From JBGYPP01 sp041838515 (GTDB lineage: Bacteria > Bacillota > Clostridia > Lachnospirales > Lachnospiraceae): a stretch of 32,848 nucleotides of DNA. The notes beneath the pieces are model-generated. The model was not told the origin of the DNA. It ran no database searches and saw only the letters and a program-made list of their open reading frames with translations. The stretch's first letter is position 1, and every line of letters begins with the position of its first letter. The stretch lies in contig JBGYPP010000019.1 in the NCBI GenBank assembly GCA_041838515.1, positions 1 to 32,848 of the forward strand, in the 5' to 3' direction. Both the position numbers and the translations under genes were made by a program. Below are positions 16,788-25,177 of the stretch, in pieces.

Positions 16788-18404
16788 ATGCAATTTCATC
16801 AAAAAACAAATGGAAAACCGTCTATGGTATCCGAGATACGGCACATGAGCCGGGAGACATATGTTATGGGCGGCCTGGGGGCGGTGTTCAGCCTGCTGTG
16901 TATGCTGTGGATAGGCAGCGGCATGTACAGCCTCTACCAGGGGGGCTATGGGCAGAGCCTGGCCATAGCCGAAGCTCGCAGGGCCGTGGCGCTTCTGGAT
17001 GGGGAGGCTTCTTTGGCGGCGGCCGGACAGGAGGCCGGGGGCTTGGCGCAGGCTTTACAGGCGGCAGATAAGGCGTTGCAGGCGGCGGGCTATGGTCAGG
17101 CCGGGCAGCCTGCATTGGAGGCTGCGCAGCGGCTGTCCGCGGGAGAGCTTCGGGAAGCGGCGGCGCTGGAGCAGACATATGCGCAGGCCTCGGCGGCTTT
17201 GGATGCAGCCCTTGCAGAGGATTTGGAGGAGGCGAGAGATAGGGCGGGATCCCAGTCCCGGGCCAACAGACTGTGGTCTGTGGGGCTGAGCCTGCTGTTG
17301 TTCGTCTGCTTTGGCCTGATGTGCTATTACCTGGATCTGCGCAACAGGGCCTTGGTGAGGGAGATAGAAAAGCCTCTGCTGGACTTGCAAAAGGCGGCGA
17401 GGGAGATGGCCGCCGGCCATCTGCAAATCCAGATCCATGCCCAGAGAGAGGATGAGATCGGGGCTGTGGCCAGGGAGCTGGCGGGTGCGGCAGAACAGCT
17501 CTATGGATATATAGGCCAGATAGGAGATGCCATGGAAACCATGGGCAGGGGGGAGTATGCCCTGCGTTTCCCCTCCGCCTTTCCAGGAGATTTCTCCTGC
17601 ATACAGGATTCGCTGGGAGCCTATGCCAAGACCATGTCCGGGGATTTGGCCAGCATAAGGCAGGTGGCCCAGAGGCTGGGCAGGGATGCGCAGTTTAGTG
17701 CTCAGACAGGGCAGAAGATAGATGATGGGGTGACGGAGCTGGCCAGCGTGGTGGAGGAGTTAAGCGCCGTTTCCGGCACGGTGACGGACAATATTCAGGC
17801 CAACGCCCAGAGGGGCGTGCGCATCAGCGAGAGCGTGGCCCAGGTCAGCAGCAAGATAGACCAGGAGAAGGAGCGGATGCAGGAGCTGGTATCCGCCATG
17901 GATATAGTCAGCGCCACATCCGGGGAGATAGAGCAGATCATAGACACCATACAGGGCATAGCCAAGCAGACCAAGATGCTGGCCCTCAATGCTACCATAG
18001 AGGCGGCCAGGGCCGGAGAGGCAGGAAAAGGCTTTGCCGTGGTGGCTGGGCAGGTCAGCCAGCTGGCCGGGCAGAGCGCGGAGGCGGCCCAGTCTTCGGC
18101 CGCCCATATACAGGCCACACTGGAGGCCGTGGACAGGGGCAGGCAGATGGCCCATATGGCAGCGGAGCATATGGTGGAGGTGGCTCAGGATGCGCAGGAT
18201 ATATCCCTCAAAGTGGAGGATATGGCCCAGGTCTTTGCCCGCCAGGCAGAAGCCATAGGCGAGATAGACAAGGGTATAGACCAAATATCCAAGGTGGTGG
18301 AGGACAATGCCAATATAGCGGACCAATGCGCCCAGAGCAGCGGGCAGCTCAGCGCTCAGGCGGAGGAATTGCAGGCGCTGGTGGACAGATTTAGGCTGCA
18401 GTAG
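16788..18404 (+). CDS. Methyl-accepting chemotaxis protein
   Basis: A 538-residue chemoreceptor. TM1 at about 26-48 is followed by a short outer region (about 49-160) very rich in Ala, Gln and Glu, which looks like a helical bundle rather than a Cache domain. TM2 is at 163-182 and a HAMP segment runs to about 245. The long coiled-coil signalling domain has its hairpin tip at about 391-420, with the conserved KMLALNATIEAARAGEAGKG block that binds CheA and CheW. AAGGGAG precedes the ATG; a later ATG at 16824 is possible. No che or flagellar genes are in the window, and the ligand is unknown. Confidence 0.93.
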   Translation: MQFHQKTNGKPSMVSEIRHMSRETYVMGGLGAVFSLLCMLWIGSGMYSLYQGGYGQSLAIAEARRAVALLDGEASLAAAGQEAGGLAQALQAADKALQAAGYGQAGQPALEAAQRLSAGELREAAALEQTYAQASAALDAALAEDLEEARDRAGSQSRANRLWSVGLSLLLFVCFGLMCYYLDLRNRALVREIEKPLLDLQKAAREMAAGHLQIQIHAQREDEIGAVARELAGAAEQLYGYIGQIGDAMETMGRGEYALRFPSAFPGDFSCIQDSLGAYAKTMSGDLASIRQVAQRLGRDAQFSAQTGQKIDDGVTELASVVEELSAVSGTVTDNIQANAQRGVRISESVAQVSSKIDQEKERMQELVSAMDIVSATSGEIEQIIDTIQGIAKQTKMLALNATIEAARAGEAGKGFAVVAGQVSQLAGQSAEAAQSSAAHIQATLEAVDRGRQMAHMAAEHMVEVAQDAQDISLKVEDMAQVFARQAEAIGEIDKGIDQISKVVEDNANIADQCAQSSGQLSAQAEELQALVDRFRLQ

Positions 18405-18598
18405 GGCGGAGCGGCCATGAGGCAGAGTTGCCAAAGCCCGCAGTTTGGCCTGAGGTGGGTGTAAGCGGAATGGCGGCATTGGAAAAGCGGCAATAAAGCG
18501 GTAGGCGATGCCTGGGATTTGAGCCAAAACGCAAAACCGGTGGTTCCTGACCCCGGCAGAGCAACGGCAGGCGCTGGCGGAGAGATTTCACACATGGC
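18405..18598 (+). other. Gap after the chemoreceptor with a possible coding remnant
   Basis: No intact gene is visible in these 194 bases. A 6-bp stem (GCCAAA/TTTGGC, about 18431-18450) lacks a U-run. At about 18554-18586 a stretch reads AEQRQALAERF and matches the 3' end of the preceding chemoreceptor gene (AEELQALVDRF) at about 27 of 33 bases. It may be the worn tail of a second receptor gene. No clear promoter for the alcohol dehydrogenase was found. Confidence 0.3.
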
Positions 18599-18610
18599 AA
18601 GGAGGAGCAT

Positions 18611-19783
18611 ATGGAGAATTTTACTTTTTACAGCCCTACATATTTTGTCTTTGGACGGGAGATGGAAAAGGAGGCCGGGCCTTTGGCCAGGCGCTTTGGC
18701 GCCGGCAAGGTGCTGCTGCACTACGGCGGCGGCAGCGCCCAGCGTTCCGGCCTGTTGGACAGAGTCCGGGCAAGCCTGGAAGCCCAGGGCCTGCCCTGGG
18801 TGGAGTTGGGAGGCGTGGAGCCCAATCCCAAAAGCGGCCTGGTATATAAGGGGATAGAACTGTGCCGGCGAGAGGGAGTGGATTTCGTTCTGGCCGTAGG
18901 CGGGGGAAGCGTTATAGACTCCTCCAAGGCCATAGCCGCCGGAGCCGTGTATGAGGGGGATTTCTGGGATTTTTTCCAGGGCAGGGAGGTGGAGGCCGCA
19001 CTGCCTGTGGGTACGGTGCTCACCATAGCCGCCGCCGGCAGCGAGGGCAGCGGCTCCAGCGTGATTACCAAGGAGGAGGGAGGTTTTAAAAGGGGCATGG
19101 GCGGAGATCTGCTGCGGCCCAAATTCTCCATACTGAACCCTGAGCTGACTATGACCCTGCCGGCATATCAGACGGCCAGCGGGGCTGTGGATATTATGGC
19201 GCATCTCTGGGAGCGGTATTTTACCAATACCCGGGATGTGGAGGTTACAGACAGAATGATAGAGGCGCTGCTGCTGACCATGATTAAGGAAACGCCCAGA
19301 GCCATAGCAGAGCCGGACAATTACGCCGCCCGGGCCAATATGCTCTGGGCGGGGATGATGGCGCACAACGACAGCTGCGGCGTTGGGCGGGAGCAGGATT
19401 GGGCCAGCCATGGCATTGAGCATGAGCTGTCCGCTGTGTATGACTGTGCCCATGGAGCGGGCCTGGCAGTGGTATTCCCGGCCTGGATGCAATACAATTA
19501 CAAGCAGGATGTGGACAGATTTGCCCAGGCGGCCCATAGGGTATGGGGCATACCCATGGAAGAGGACAAGGAGCGCATGGCTCTGGCCGGCATACAGGCC
19601 TTTAAGGCTTTTCTGCAGTCCATAGGCATGCCGGTGAATTTTGCTCAGCTGGGCGCCAGGGAGGAGGACATAGAGGCCATGGCGCATAAGGCATGCTGGG
19701 GGGATGGCGCCCAGGGCAGCCTGGGCCATTTCGTCCGTCTGGAGCAAAGGGATGTGGAGAATATTTACAGGCTGATGTTGTGA
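18611..19783 (+). CDS. Iron-containing alcohol dehydrogenase (butanol dehydrogenase/YqhD type)
   Basis: A 390-residue group III alcohol dehydrogenase that probably reduces aldehydes to alcohols with NAD(P)H, an end step in fermentation or aldehyde detoxification. The nucleotide-binding VGGGSVIDSSKA is at 96-107. The metal ligands are D194 and H198 (DIMAH), H267 (HGIEH) and H281 (CAHGAG). The whole-length pattern matches NADPH-dependent butanol dehydrogenases and YqhD rather than the FucO or AdhE branch. AAGGAGGAG lies a few bases before the ATG. A strong terminator follows, so it is a single gene. Confidence 0.9.
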   Translation: MENFTFYSPTYFVFGREMEKEAGPLARRFGAGKVLLHYGGGSAQRSGLLDRVRASLEAQGLPWVELGGVEPNPKSGLVYKGIELCRREGVDFVLAVGGGSVIDSSKAIAAGAVYEGDFWDFFQGREVEAALPVGTVLTIAAAGSEGSGSSVITKEEGGFKRGMGGDLLRPKFSILNPELTMTLPAYQTASGAVDIMAHLWERYFTNTRDVEVTDRMIEALLLTMIKETPRAIAEPDNYAARANMLWAGMMAHNDSCGVGREQDWASHGIEHELSAVYDCAHGAGLAVVFPAWMQYNYKQDVDRFAQAAHRVWGIPMEEDKERMALAGIQAFKAFLQSIGMPVNFAQLGAREEDIEAMAHKACWGDGAQGSLGHFVRLEQRDVENIYRLML

Positions 19784-19830
19784 CGCCCGGCGCAGGGTCC
19801 TTGCGCTGGGGGTTGAGATGGTGAAAGGTG

Positions 19831-19890
19831 GGCTTCCGGACAGCAGCGGCTTCCTGATGGAAGTGGTTTCTGTCTGGGAGCCGTTTTTTT
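19831..19890 (+). terminator. Branched or extended terminator of the alcohol dehydrogenase gene
   Basis: An outer 13-bp stem (19831-19843 with 19870-19882, two wobble pairs) encloses a small inner hairpin (CTTCC TGAT GGAAG) and is followed by G and seven T's. Confidence 0.8.
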
Positions 19891-20213
19891 GTGCGGACAA
19901 TGTTATCTCTTTGGGCGGCCGGCGACGGATGGGGCAAAGGCGGTTCCAATGAGGGTGAAGCAATGGATGCAAGGGAGAAAAAATTGTTAAAATAGCGAAA
20001 GGAAGAATAAGGGAATATCGTATTATCCTAGACAAATTGCCCAAAAATCCAGAAAAAATGGGGGTGTCCAGGCTAGTAAAAAACAAAGAGGTATGTTACT
20101 ATGTAACTAGCAATCCAAATCTACAGAGGGGGAACTGTGGGTTGCTGCTCTTGGGTTGCCACCGGAAGCGTTGACCACGGATTAGGACTGACAAAGGAAG
20201 CTGCGGGGTAACA
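19891..20213 (+). other. Gene-free leader region before the exonuclease gene
   Basis: No gene is visible in these 323 bases. The second half is AT-rich. GCTAGT (20073-20078) and ACTAGC (20106-20111) form an inverted repeat around an inner GTTAC-TAT-GTAAC (20095-20107), so two alternative hairpins are possible. GGGTTGC occurs twice at about 20138-20160. No good -35/-10 pair was identified. Confidence 0.3.
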
Positions 20214-21218
20214 ATGAATTACATCGTATTTGACCTGGAGTGGAACCAAAGCGCCACCGGCATGGAGCCGGAGGTGGCCAGGCTGCCCTTTGAAATAGTG
20301 GAGATTGGGGCGGTCAAGCTGGATGGGCAGCGCAGGCGGCTGGGGGAGTTTCACCGTCTGGTACGGCCTAAGATTTACAAGCAATTTCATCAATATACAG
20401 GGGAAATGCTCTCCATTACCATGAAAGAGCTGGCCCAGGGCATGTCGCTAAAGAGGGCGGCCGGGGAGTTTTTGGACTGGTGCGGCGAAAAACCTTATGT
20501 ATTCTGCACCTGGGGAGATCAGGATTTGATGGAATTGGCTCGAAATATGGCTTTTTATGGGATGAAGCCTCTGTCGGAGGGGCCTATCCCCTTTTTGGAC
20601 GTGCAAAAGCTTTTCTCCATCTCCCAGGAGGGCAACCATCTAAAGCGTTCCCTGTCCCATGGGGTGACAGCCATGAATATTTCTAAGAATATACCCTTTC
20701 ACAGGGCTTTGGGGGATGCGAGGTACACGGCCGGCATATTGCAGAAGCTGCCGGAGGAGGTGTTGTCCTATTACTCCTATGATATTTACCACCCGCCCAA
20801 GGACAGGGCATCGGAGATCCATGTGGAGGATGCCGGATACAAGAAGTACATATCCAGGCTCTTTGCCAGCAGGGAGGAGGCTTTCCTGGATCATGAGGTC
20901 AACTCCTGCAAGTGCTACCTCTGCCACAGAAATCTGCGTAAAAAGGTAAAGTGGTTCACTACCAACGGACGGAATTATTACTGTCTGGCCTACTGCGAAA
21001 CCCACGGCTGGGTCAAGGCCAAGATACGCCTGCGCAAGTCTGAGGGCAGGGGGGTGTTTGTGGTCAAGACTACCAAGATGATAGAGGAGGCGGAGGCGGA
21101 CCGTATACGGGAGAGCCGCAGAGAGGCCCTGGGGGGTCGGCTGCCCTTATCCCATCTGGAGGAGCCCCTGCTGGCGGACAGCCAGGAAACCAAAGAAAAA
21201 AGCCATTTGCCGGCTTAG
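20214..21218 (+). CDS. DEDDh 3'-5' exonuclease with C-terminal zinc ribbon
   Basis: A 334-residue protein. The N-terminal half is a DEDDh nuclease of the KapD/ERI-1 type: D7 and E9 in FDLEW, D102 in TWGDQD, and H163 with D168 in FHRALGDARYTA. All four acids and the histidine are present, so it should be active on RNA or single-stranded DNA ends. A cysteine cluster (C232, C234, C237, C257, C261, H264) indicates a zinc-binding module in the C-terminal part. The tail is charged. The ribosome binding site is weak. The substrate is not known, and no partner gene is adjacent. Confidence 0.85.
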   Translation: MNYIVFDLEWNQSATGMEPEVARLPFEIVEIGAVKLDGQRRRLGEFHRLVRPKIYKQFHQYTGEMLSITMKELAQGMSLKRAAGEFLDWCGEKPYVFCTWGDQDLMELARNMAFYGMKPLSEGPIPFLDVQKLFSISQEGNHLKRSLSHGVTAMNISKNIPFHRALGDARYTAGILQKLPEEVLSYYSYDIYHPPKDRASEIHVEDAGYKKYISRLFASREEAFLDHEVNSCKCYLCHRNLRKKVKWFTTNGRNYYCLAYCETHGWVKAKIRLRKSEGRGVFVVKTTKMIEEAEADRIRESRREALGGRLPLSHLEEPLLADSQETKEKSHLPA

Positions 21219-21238
21219 TGACGGCAGATGGCTTTTTT
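21201..21238. terminator. Bidirectional terminator between the exonuclease and the D,D-carboxypeptidase
   Basis: Arms 21201-21212 and 21222-21233 form a 12-bp stem with one wobble. T-runs follow on both strands, and the stem overlaps the last codons and stop of the exonuclease gene. Confidence 0.9.
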
Positions 21239-21248
21239 GCTGGAGGAC

Positions 21249-22880
21249 TTATCCGTCGGAGGAGCGGAAAGGCTTCAGGCGCCTGCTGCGTTTTCCTTGA
21301 TTTTTGGGCGTTAATACCTGGTATTTCTGCGCGCTGTGGCTGAAAGCGGAGTCAGATTCCCATTGGCGGGGCCGGCTCTTACGGATGGGGGCGCCATGAT
21401 TGGGAGGATTCCAGGTCAGGCCGGTTTGGATGAGGGGGCGGCGCCTGCGGCGGCGCTTGTTCCCGGCTCTGAGCTTCTCCGCCCAGGGCAGGCCAAAACG
21501 CGCCAACAAGTAGAGGGCCAGGGCTCCGGCCATGCCCAGGGCGATGTAGAACAGAAGCCTGGGTACGTGGATAAACAGCTTGGCCGGCTCCTGGGCGCTG
21601 CCCAGCTCCTGCGCTCCAACAGCCTCCTGGAAATGGACGGAGAAGGAGGACTGGTCCGGCTGTATGGACACCGGCGCCTGCCCAACATCCACCCCCTGAA
21701 AGCTGTAACGTATGCGGGCGGCCTGTTGATCCCGGAGCTGATCATATTCCAGGCTGGATACGGCATCGCCAAAGGCGGCGGATTTTGGCAGCACTATATA
21801 ATCCTCGCCGGATAGGGCAAAAAGGGGGCGGCTGCCAGGCAGCACCTGGGCAAAATAGGGGGCTAGGGCGGTTTGGTAGGCCGTTTCATGGGAGGCGATA
21901 TTCCACTTTTGGAAATTGGCAAAGCCGTAGTCAAACAGCGCTATCGTATCCTCGAATTGCAGGGGGCTTTCCTCCCGGAATACAACGCAGATCAGCGTGA
22001 GGCCGTTCTGCTGCGCGGCGGATACCAGGCAGTTACGGGCCGTGTCCGTATATCCGGTCTTGCTGCCCAGCAGGGAGGCGTAGGCATACTGCCGTCCCGC
22101 CAGCAGTTTGTTTTTGCAATAGGCGGTGATATGGTCCGGCTGGGTGGGGCTGGAGGGTATGTCTAGCAGGGAGCTGGAGGAGAGCTGGCAGAGAAAGTCG
22201 TGGGAAAAGAACTCCTTGCCTATCATGGCCAAATCGTGGGCTGTGGTATAGTGATTATCGTCCGGCAGGCCGTTGGGGTTGACGAAATGGCTGTCGGTGG
22301 CGCCCAGTTGTGCGGCCCTCTCATTCATGGCCAGCGCAAAGTCCTGCCAGGTGCCGGACATATGCTCGGCAACGGCAAAGCTGACCTCGTTGGCCGAGGC
22401 TATGAGTATGGCAGCCAGCGCATCCTCCATGGTCAGCGTTTCTCCCACATCCATGGCCACATGGGAGGAGTTGCGGGGCGTGTCATAGATGGCGCTTTGG
22501 CTCATATGGACGGTTTCATCCAGGGAGGTGTTTTCAAAAGCCATCAGCGCGGTCAAAATTTTGGTAGTGCTGGCGGGATATTCCCGCTGGTGTATATTTT
22601 TGGCATAGAGTATGGCGCCGCTGCCCGCCTCCAGCAATATGGCAGAGCTGGCGCTGACCGTTGGCCCCTGGGGCCAGCCGGGTATCTGGTTAGATTCTAC
22701 AGGCAGGCTGCGCTGGTAGGCCAGCCTTTCCTCCAGCTCGGCTGTGCTGGCGGCGGCTTGGGCGGGCAGGCTGCCCAGGCCAAAAAAAAGGCTGAGCAGC
22801 CAGGCGAGGCCGGCCGTAAGAGGCGCGGATCGCCTGGGGCGGAGGCATATTCGCTTATTTTGGAAGAAATCTCTTGACAT
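21249..22880 (-). CDS. D-alanyl-D-alanine carboxypeptidase (DacF-like) with membrane anchor and basic tail
   Basis: A 543-residue low-molecular-weight penicillin-binding protein that removes the terminal D-alanine from peptidoglycan stem peptides. A signal sequence (about 20-43) ends near AQA. The serine peptidase motifs are STTK (104-107), SAN (162-164) and KTG (274-276). A C-terminal beta domain leads to a true transmembrane helix (about 430-455), then a cytoplasmic tail of about 85 residues with an arginine-rich stretch. Most DacA/DacF proteins end in an amphipathic helix, so the helix plus tail is unusual. The start at 22880 follows GTGAGG; a TTG at 22907 is less likely. Confidence 0.9.
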   Translation of the reverse strand: MSRDFFQNKRICLRPRRSAPLTAGLAWLLSLFFGLGSLPAQAAASTAELEERLAYQRSLPVESNQIPGWPQGPTVSASSAILLEAGSGAILYAKNIHQREYPASTTKILTALMAFENTSLDETVHMSQSAIYDTPRNSSHVAMDVGETLTMEDALAAILIASANEVSFAVAEHMSGTWQDFALAMNERAAQLGATDSHFVNPNGLPDDNHYTTAHDLAMIGKEFFSHDFLCQLSSSSLLDIPSSPTQPDHITAYCKNKLLAGRQYAYASLLGSKTGYTDTARNCLVSAAQQNGLTLICVVFREESPLQFEDTIALFDYGFANFQKWNIASHETAYQTALAPYFAQVLPGSRPLFALSGEDYIVLPKSAAFGDAVSSLEYDQLRDQQAARIRYSFQGVDVGQAPVSIQPDQSSFSVHFQEAVGAQELGSAQEPAKLFIHVPRLLFYIALGMAGALALYLLARFGLPWAEKLRAGNKRRRRRRPLIQTGLTWNPPNHGAPIRKSRPRQWESDSAFSHSAQKYQVLTPKNQGKRSRRLKPFRSSDG

Positions 22881-22903
22881 AAGGGCCTCACTTCTCGGAT
22901 AAT
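22874..22903 (+). promoter_or_regulatory. Candidate promoter of trmB
   Basis: TTGACA (22874-22879), an 18-base spacer and GATAAT (22898-22903). It overlaps the start of the divergent carboxypeptidase gene. The leader would be about 100 bases. Confidence 0.45.
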
Positions 22904-23010
22904 GCAATCTAGCTTGGTGTCAACGAAGTCAAATTCCATCATACTATACAATGGCAGAGAAGTCATAAAAAATAAATCTTAATTTTTTTTTAAGAATGGG
23001 AGGCTGTGTT

Positions 23011-23667
23011 ATGCGACTGCGCAATATTGCCGGATCCAGGGAAAGAATAGTGGAGAGCCCTTACTGTGTTCCGGAGGAGGGGCAGGGCATGGCCGGCCGT
23101 TGGCGGAGCTTTTTTCCGGGGCAGGAGCAGGAGCCCCTGCATTTGGAGATAGGCATGGGCAAGGGGCGTTTTCTCTATACGCTGGCGCAGGCTAATCCCA
23201 GGCAGGCATATATAGGCATAGAAAAGTACTCCTCGGTGCTGCTGCGGGCCATACAGCGCATAGAGGCCCAGCCCTTGGACAATCTGCGTTTCCTCCGCAT
23301 GGATGCCGAAGATCTAGAACATGTGTTTGCACCCGGGGAGGTGGGCAAAATATACTTGAATTTTTCCGATCCCTGGCCCAAGGACAGGCATGCCAAGAGG
23401 CGGCTGCCCTCTAGGGAGTTTTTGGCACGGTATAGGCGCATTTTGCCCCCGGGGGGCATAGTGGAGTTCAAGACCGATAATAGGCCTCTGTTTACCTTTG
23501 CGCTGGAGGAGTTGGAGGCCTCCGGCTGGGAGCTGCTGGGCTTTAGTTGGGATTTGCACAGGGATGGGGCGATGTCTGAGGGCAATGTGATGACGGAGTA
23601 TGAGGAGCGCTTCTCCTCCCTGGGCCAGCCCATATTTAAGTATGTAGCGGCGGCTCCGCTGTGTTAG
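23011..23667 (+). CDS. trmB: tRNA (guanine-N7-)-methyltransferase
   Basis: A 218-residue enzyme that makes m7G46 in the tRNA variable loop using SAM. The SAM-binding motif EIGMGKGRF is at 46-54, the family block SDPWPKDRH at 119-127 and VEFKTDN at 151-157. The start at 23011 gives the family N-terminus MRLRNI and has GGGAGG seven bases upstream; an ATG 15 bases earlier lacks this spacing. The next gene begins within 25 bases of its stop, so the two are probably co-transcribed. Confidence 0.93.
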   Translation: MRLRNIAGSRERIVESPYCVPEEGQGMAGRWRSFFPGQEQEPLHLEIGMGKGRFLYTLAQANPRQAYIGIEKYSSVLLRAIQRIEAQPLDNLRFLRMDAEDLEHVFAPGEVGKIYLNFSDPWPKDRHAKRRLPSREFLARYRRILPPGGIVEFKTDNRPLFTFALEELEASGWELLGFSWDLHRDGAMSEGNVMTEYEERFSSLGQPIFKYVAAAPLC

Positions 23668-23691
23668 GTGGCACGGCCTGGCTGGAGGAAG

Positions 23692-24597
23692 ATGGGGGTT
23701 GGTATGGATAAGCATAGAATGGAGGCCAGGGATTGGCAGGCGGAGGCCGGCCGGCTGGCAGGCTGTGTGGTGGGCGCATTTTTGTATGCGGCCGGATTGA
23801 ATCTCTTTGCCGTGCCGTCCAAGCTCTATAGCGGCGGCATTATGGGTGTCAGCCAGCTGCTGCGCACGTTGGTGGTGGAAAGGTGGCAGATCTGGCAGCC
23901 GGGCATGGATATAGCCGGCGTGATTTATTATGCCATCAATATCCCTTTGTTGGCGCTGGCCTTTGTCCACGTAGGAAAAAAATTCTTTGTGCGCACCATC
24001 TTCACTGTGACCATGATCACTGTGTTCCTGGCCCTTATCCCCGTCCGGCCGGTGGTGGACGAGGTCATCACCTCCAGTCTGGTGGGGGGCATTGTATCCG
24101 GCATAGGCCTGGGCCTATACTTGCGTATGGGTTCCTCCGGCGGCGGCATGGATGTGGTGGGCCTGTTATTGATCAAGTGGCGGCAGAATTTTAGCGTGGG
24201 CAAGGCCAATTTGATTATCAATGTTTTGCTCTATGCGGTCTGCCTCTTTCTTTTTGATATGGAAACGGTGATCTATTCCCTGATATTCTCCGCCGTACAC
24301 TCTGTGGCCATAGACAAGGTGCATGTGCAAAATATCAATATGGAGGTCAAGATTATTTCCCGTATGGATACGACGGCCATGGAGAGGGAGCTGATGGAGC
24401 GGCTGGGGCGGGGCGTGACCCGCATGGAAACTGTAGGCGCCTTTACCCAGCAACCCTCCCATATGCTCTACATCCTGCTGTCCAAATATGAGCTGCCCCA
24501 GCTGCGGGGCATAGTGCTGCGGCATGATCCGGCGGCCTTTATCGTGGTCAATGAGGGGATATCCGTGGTTCAGGGGAATTATCTGCGGCGTATCTAG
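23692..24597 (+). CDS. YitT-family membrane protein (DUF161 and DUF2179)
   Basis: A protein of about 301 residues with five or six predicted membrane helices in the first two thirds, including the glycine-rich GSSGGGMDVVG segment. A cytoplasmic DUF2179 domain follows near the C-terminus (VKIISRMD onward, ending GNYLRRI). The family is widespread in Firmicutes, often in several copies; transport has been proposed but no substrate is established. The start is uncertain: 23692 lies only three bases from GGAGG, and 23704 is an alternative. It follows trmB closely. Confidence 0.85.
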   Translation: MGVGMDKHRMEARDWQAEAGRLAGCVVGAFLYAAGLNLFAVPSKLYSGGIMGVSQLLRTLVVERWQIWQPGMDIAGVIYYAINIPLLALAFVHVGKKFFVRTIFTVTMITVFLALIPVRPVVDEVITSSLVGGIVSGIGLGLYLRMGSSGGGMDVVGLLLIKWRQNFSVGKANLIINVLLYAVCLFLFDMETVIYSLIFSAVHSVAIDKVHVQNINMEVKIISRMDTTAMERELMERLGRGVTRMETVGAFTQQPSHMLYILLSKYELPQLRGIVLRHDPAAFIVVNEGISVVQGNYLRRI

Positions 24598-24617
24598 CTC
24601 CGGAAACTGGGGAAAAT

Positions 24618-24646
24618 TTGACAAAGAGGCAGTAAATCTATACAAT
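24618..24646 (+). promoter_or_regulatory. Promoter of greA-lysS
   Basis: A perfect TTGACA (24618-24623), a 17-base spacer and TACAAT (24641-24646). This is the best promoter in the window. Confidence 0.85.
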
Positions 24647-24693
24647 TATAGGGTTAATCTGGGCGAAAACAATGCTTTGGGGAGGTAGGGCAA

Positions 24694-25176
24694 ATGCAGG
24701 AAAAAAGAAATATTTTGACCTCGGAGGGCTTAAAGGAGCGGGAAGAGGAGCTGCAGCACCTAAAAGTGGTGCGCCGCAAGGAGGTGGCGCAGAAAATCAA
24801 GGAGGCCAGGGAGCAGGGTGACCTTTCGGAGAATGCGGAATATGATGCGGCCAAGGACGAGCAAAGGGAGATAGAAACCCGCATAGATGAGCTGGAAAAA
24901 ATACTCAAAAATGTGGATGTGGTCTGGGAGGAGGATGTAGATCTCAACCAGATCAGCGTGGGATGTAAGGTAAAGGTTCTGGATTTGGAATTTGACGAGG
25001 AATTGGAGTACAAAATCGTAGGCTCTACGGAGGCCAACAGCCTCCAGGGCAAGATATCCAATGAAAGCCCCCTGGGCAAGGCCCTGTTGGGCGCCAAGGT
25101 ACAGGATGTGGTATCGGTGCAGGCGCCGGTGGGAATGCTGGAGTATAGGGTATTGGAGATACAGAGAGGAAATTAG
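24694..25176 (+). CDS. greA: Transcription elongation factor GreA
   Basis: A 160-residue factor that rescues backtracked RNA polymerase by stimulating transcript cleavage. The N-terminal coiled coil (about 10-78) carries GDLSENAEYDAAK at its tip, with the acidic D43 and E46 that reach into the secondary channel. The C-terminal FKBP-like domain includes SPLGKALLGAKVQD. GGGGAGG precedes the ATG. lysS begins one base after its stop, so the two form an operon, an arrangement seen in many Firmicutes. Confidence 0.96.
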   Translation: MQEKRNILTSEGLKEREEELQHLKVVRRKEVAQKIKEAREQGDLSENAEYDAAKDEQREIETRIDELEKILKNVDVVWEEDVDLNQISVGCKVKVLDLEFDEELEYKIVGSTEANSLQGKISNESPLGKALLGAKVQDVVSVQAPVGMLEYRVLEIQRGN

Positions 25177-25177
25177 C

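Noticed and set aside
18356..20086. A 576-codon open frame on the minus strand
   Set aside because: It is antisense to the alcohol dehydrogenase and crosses its terminator, with no ribosome binding site or motif.
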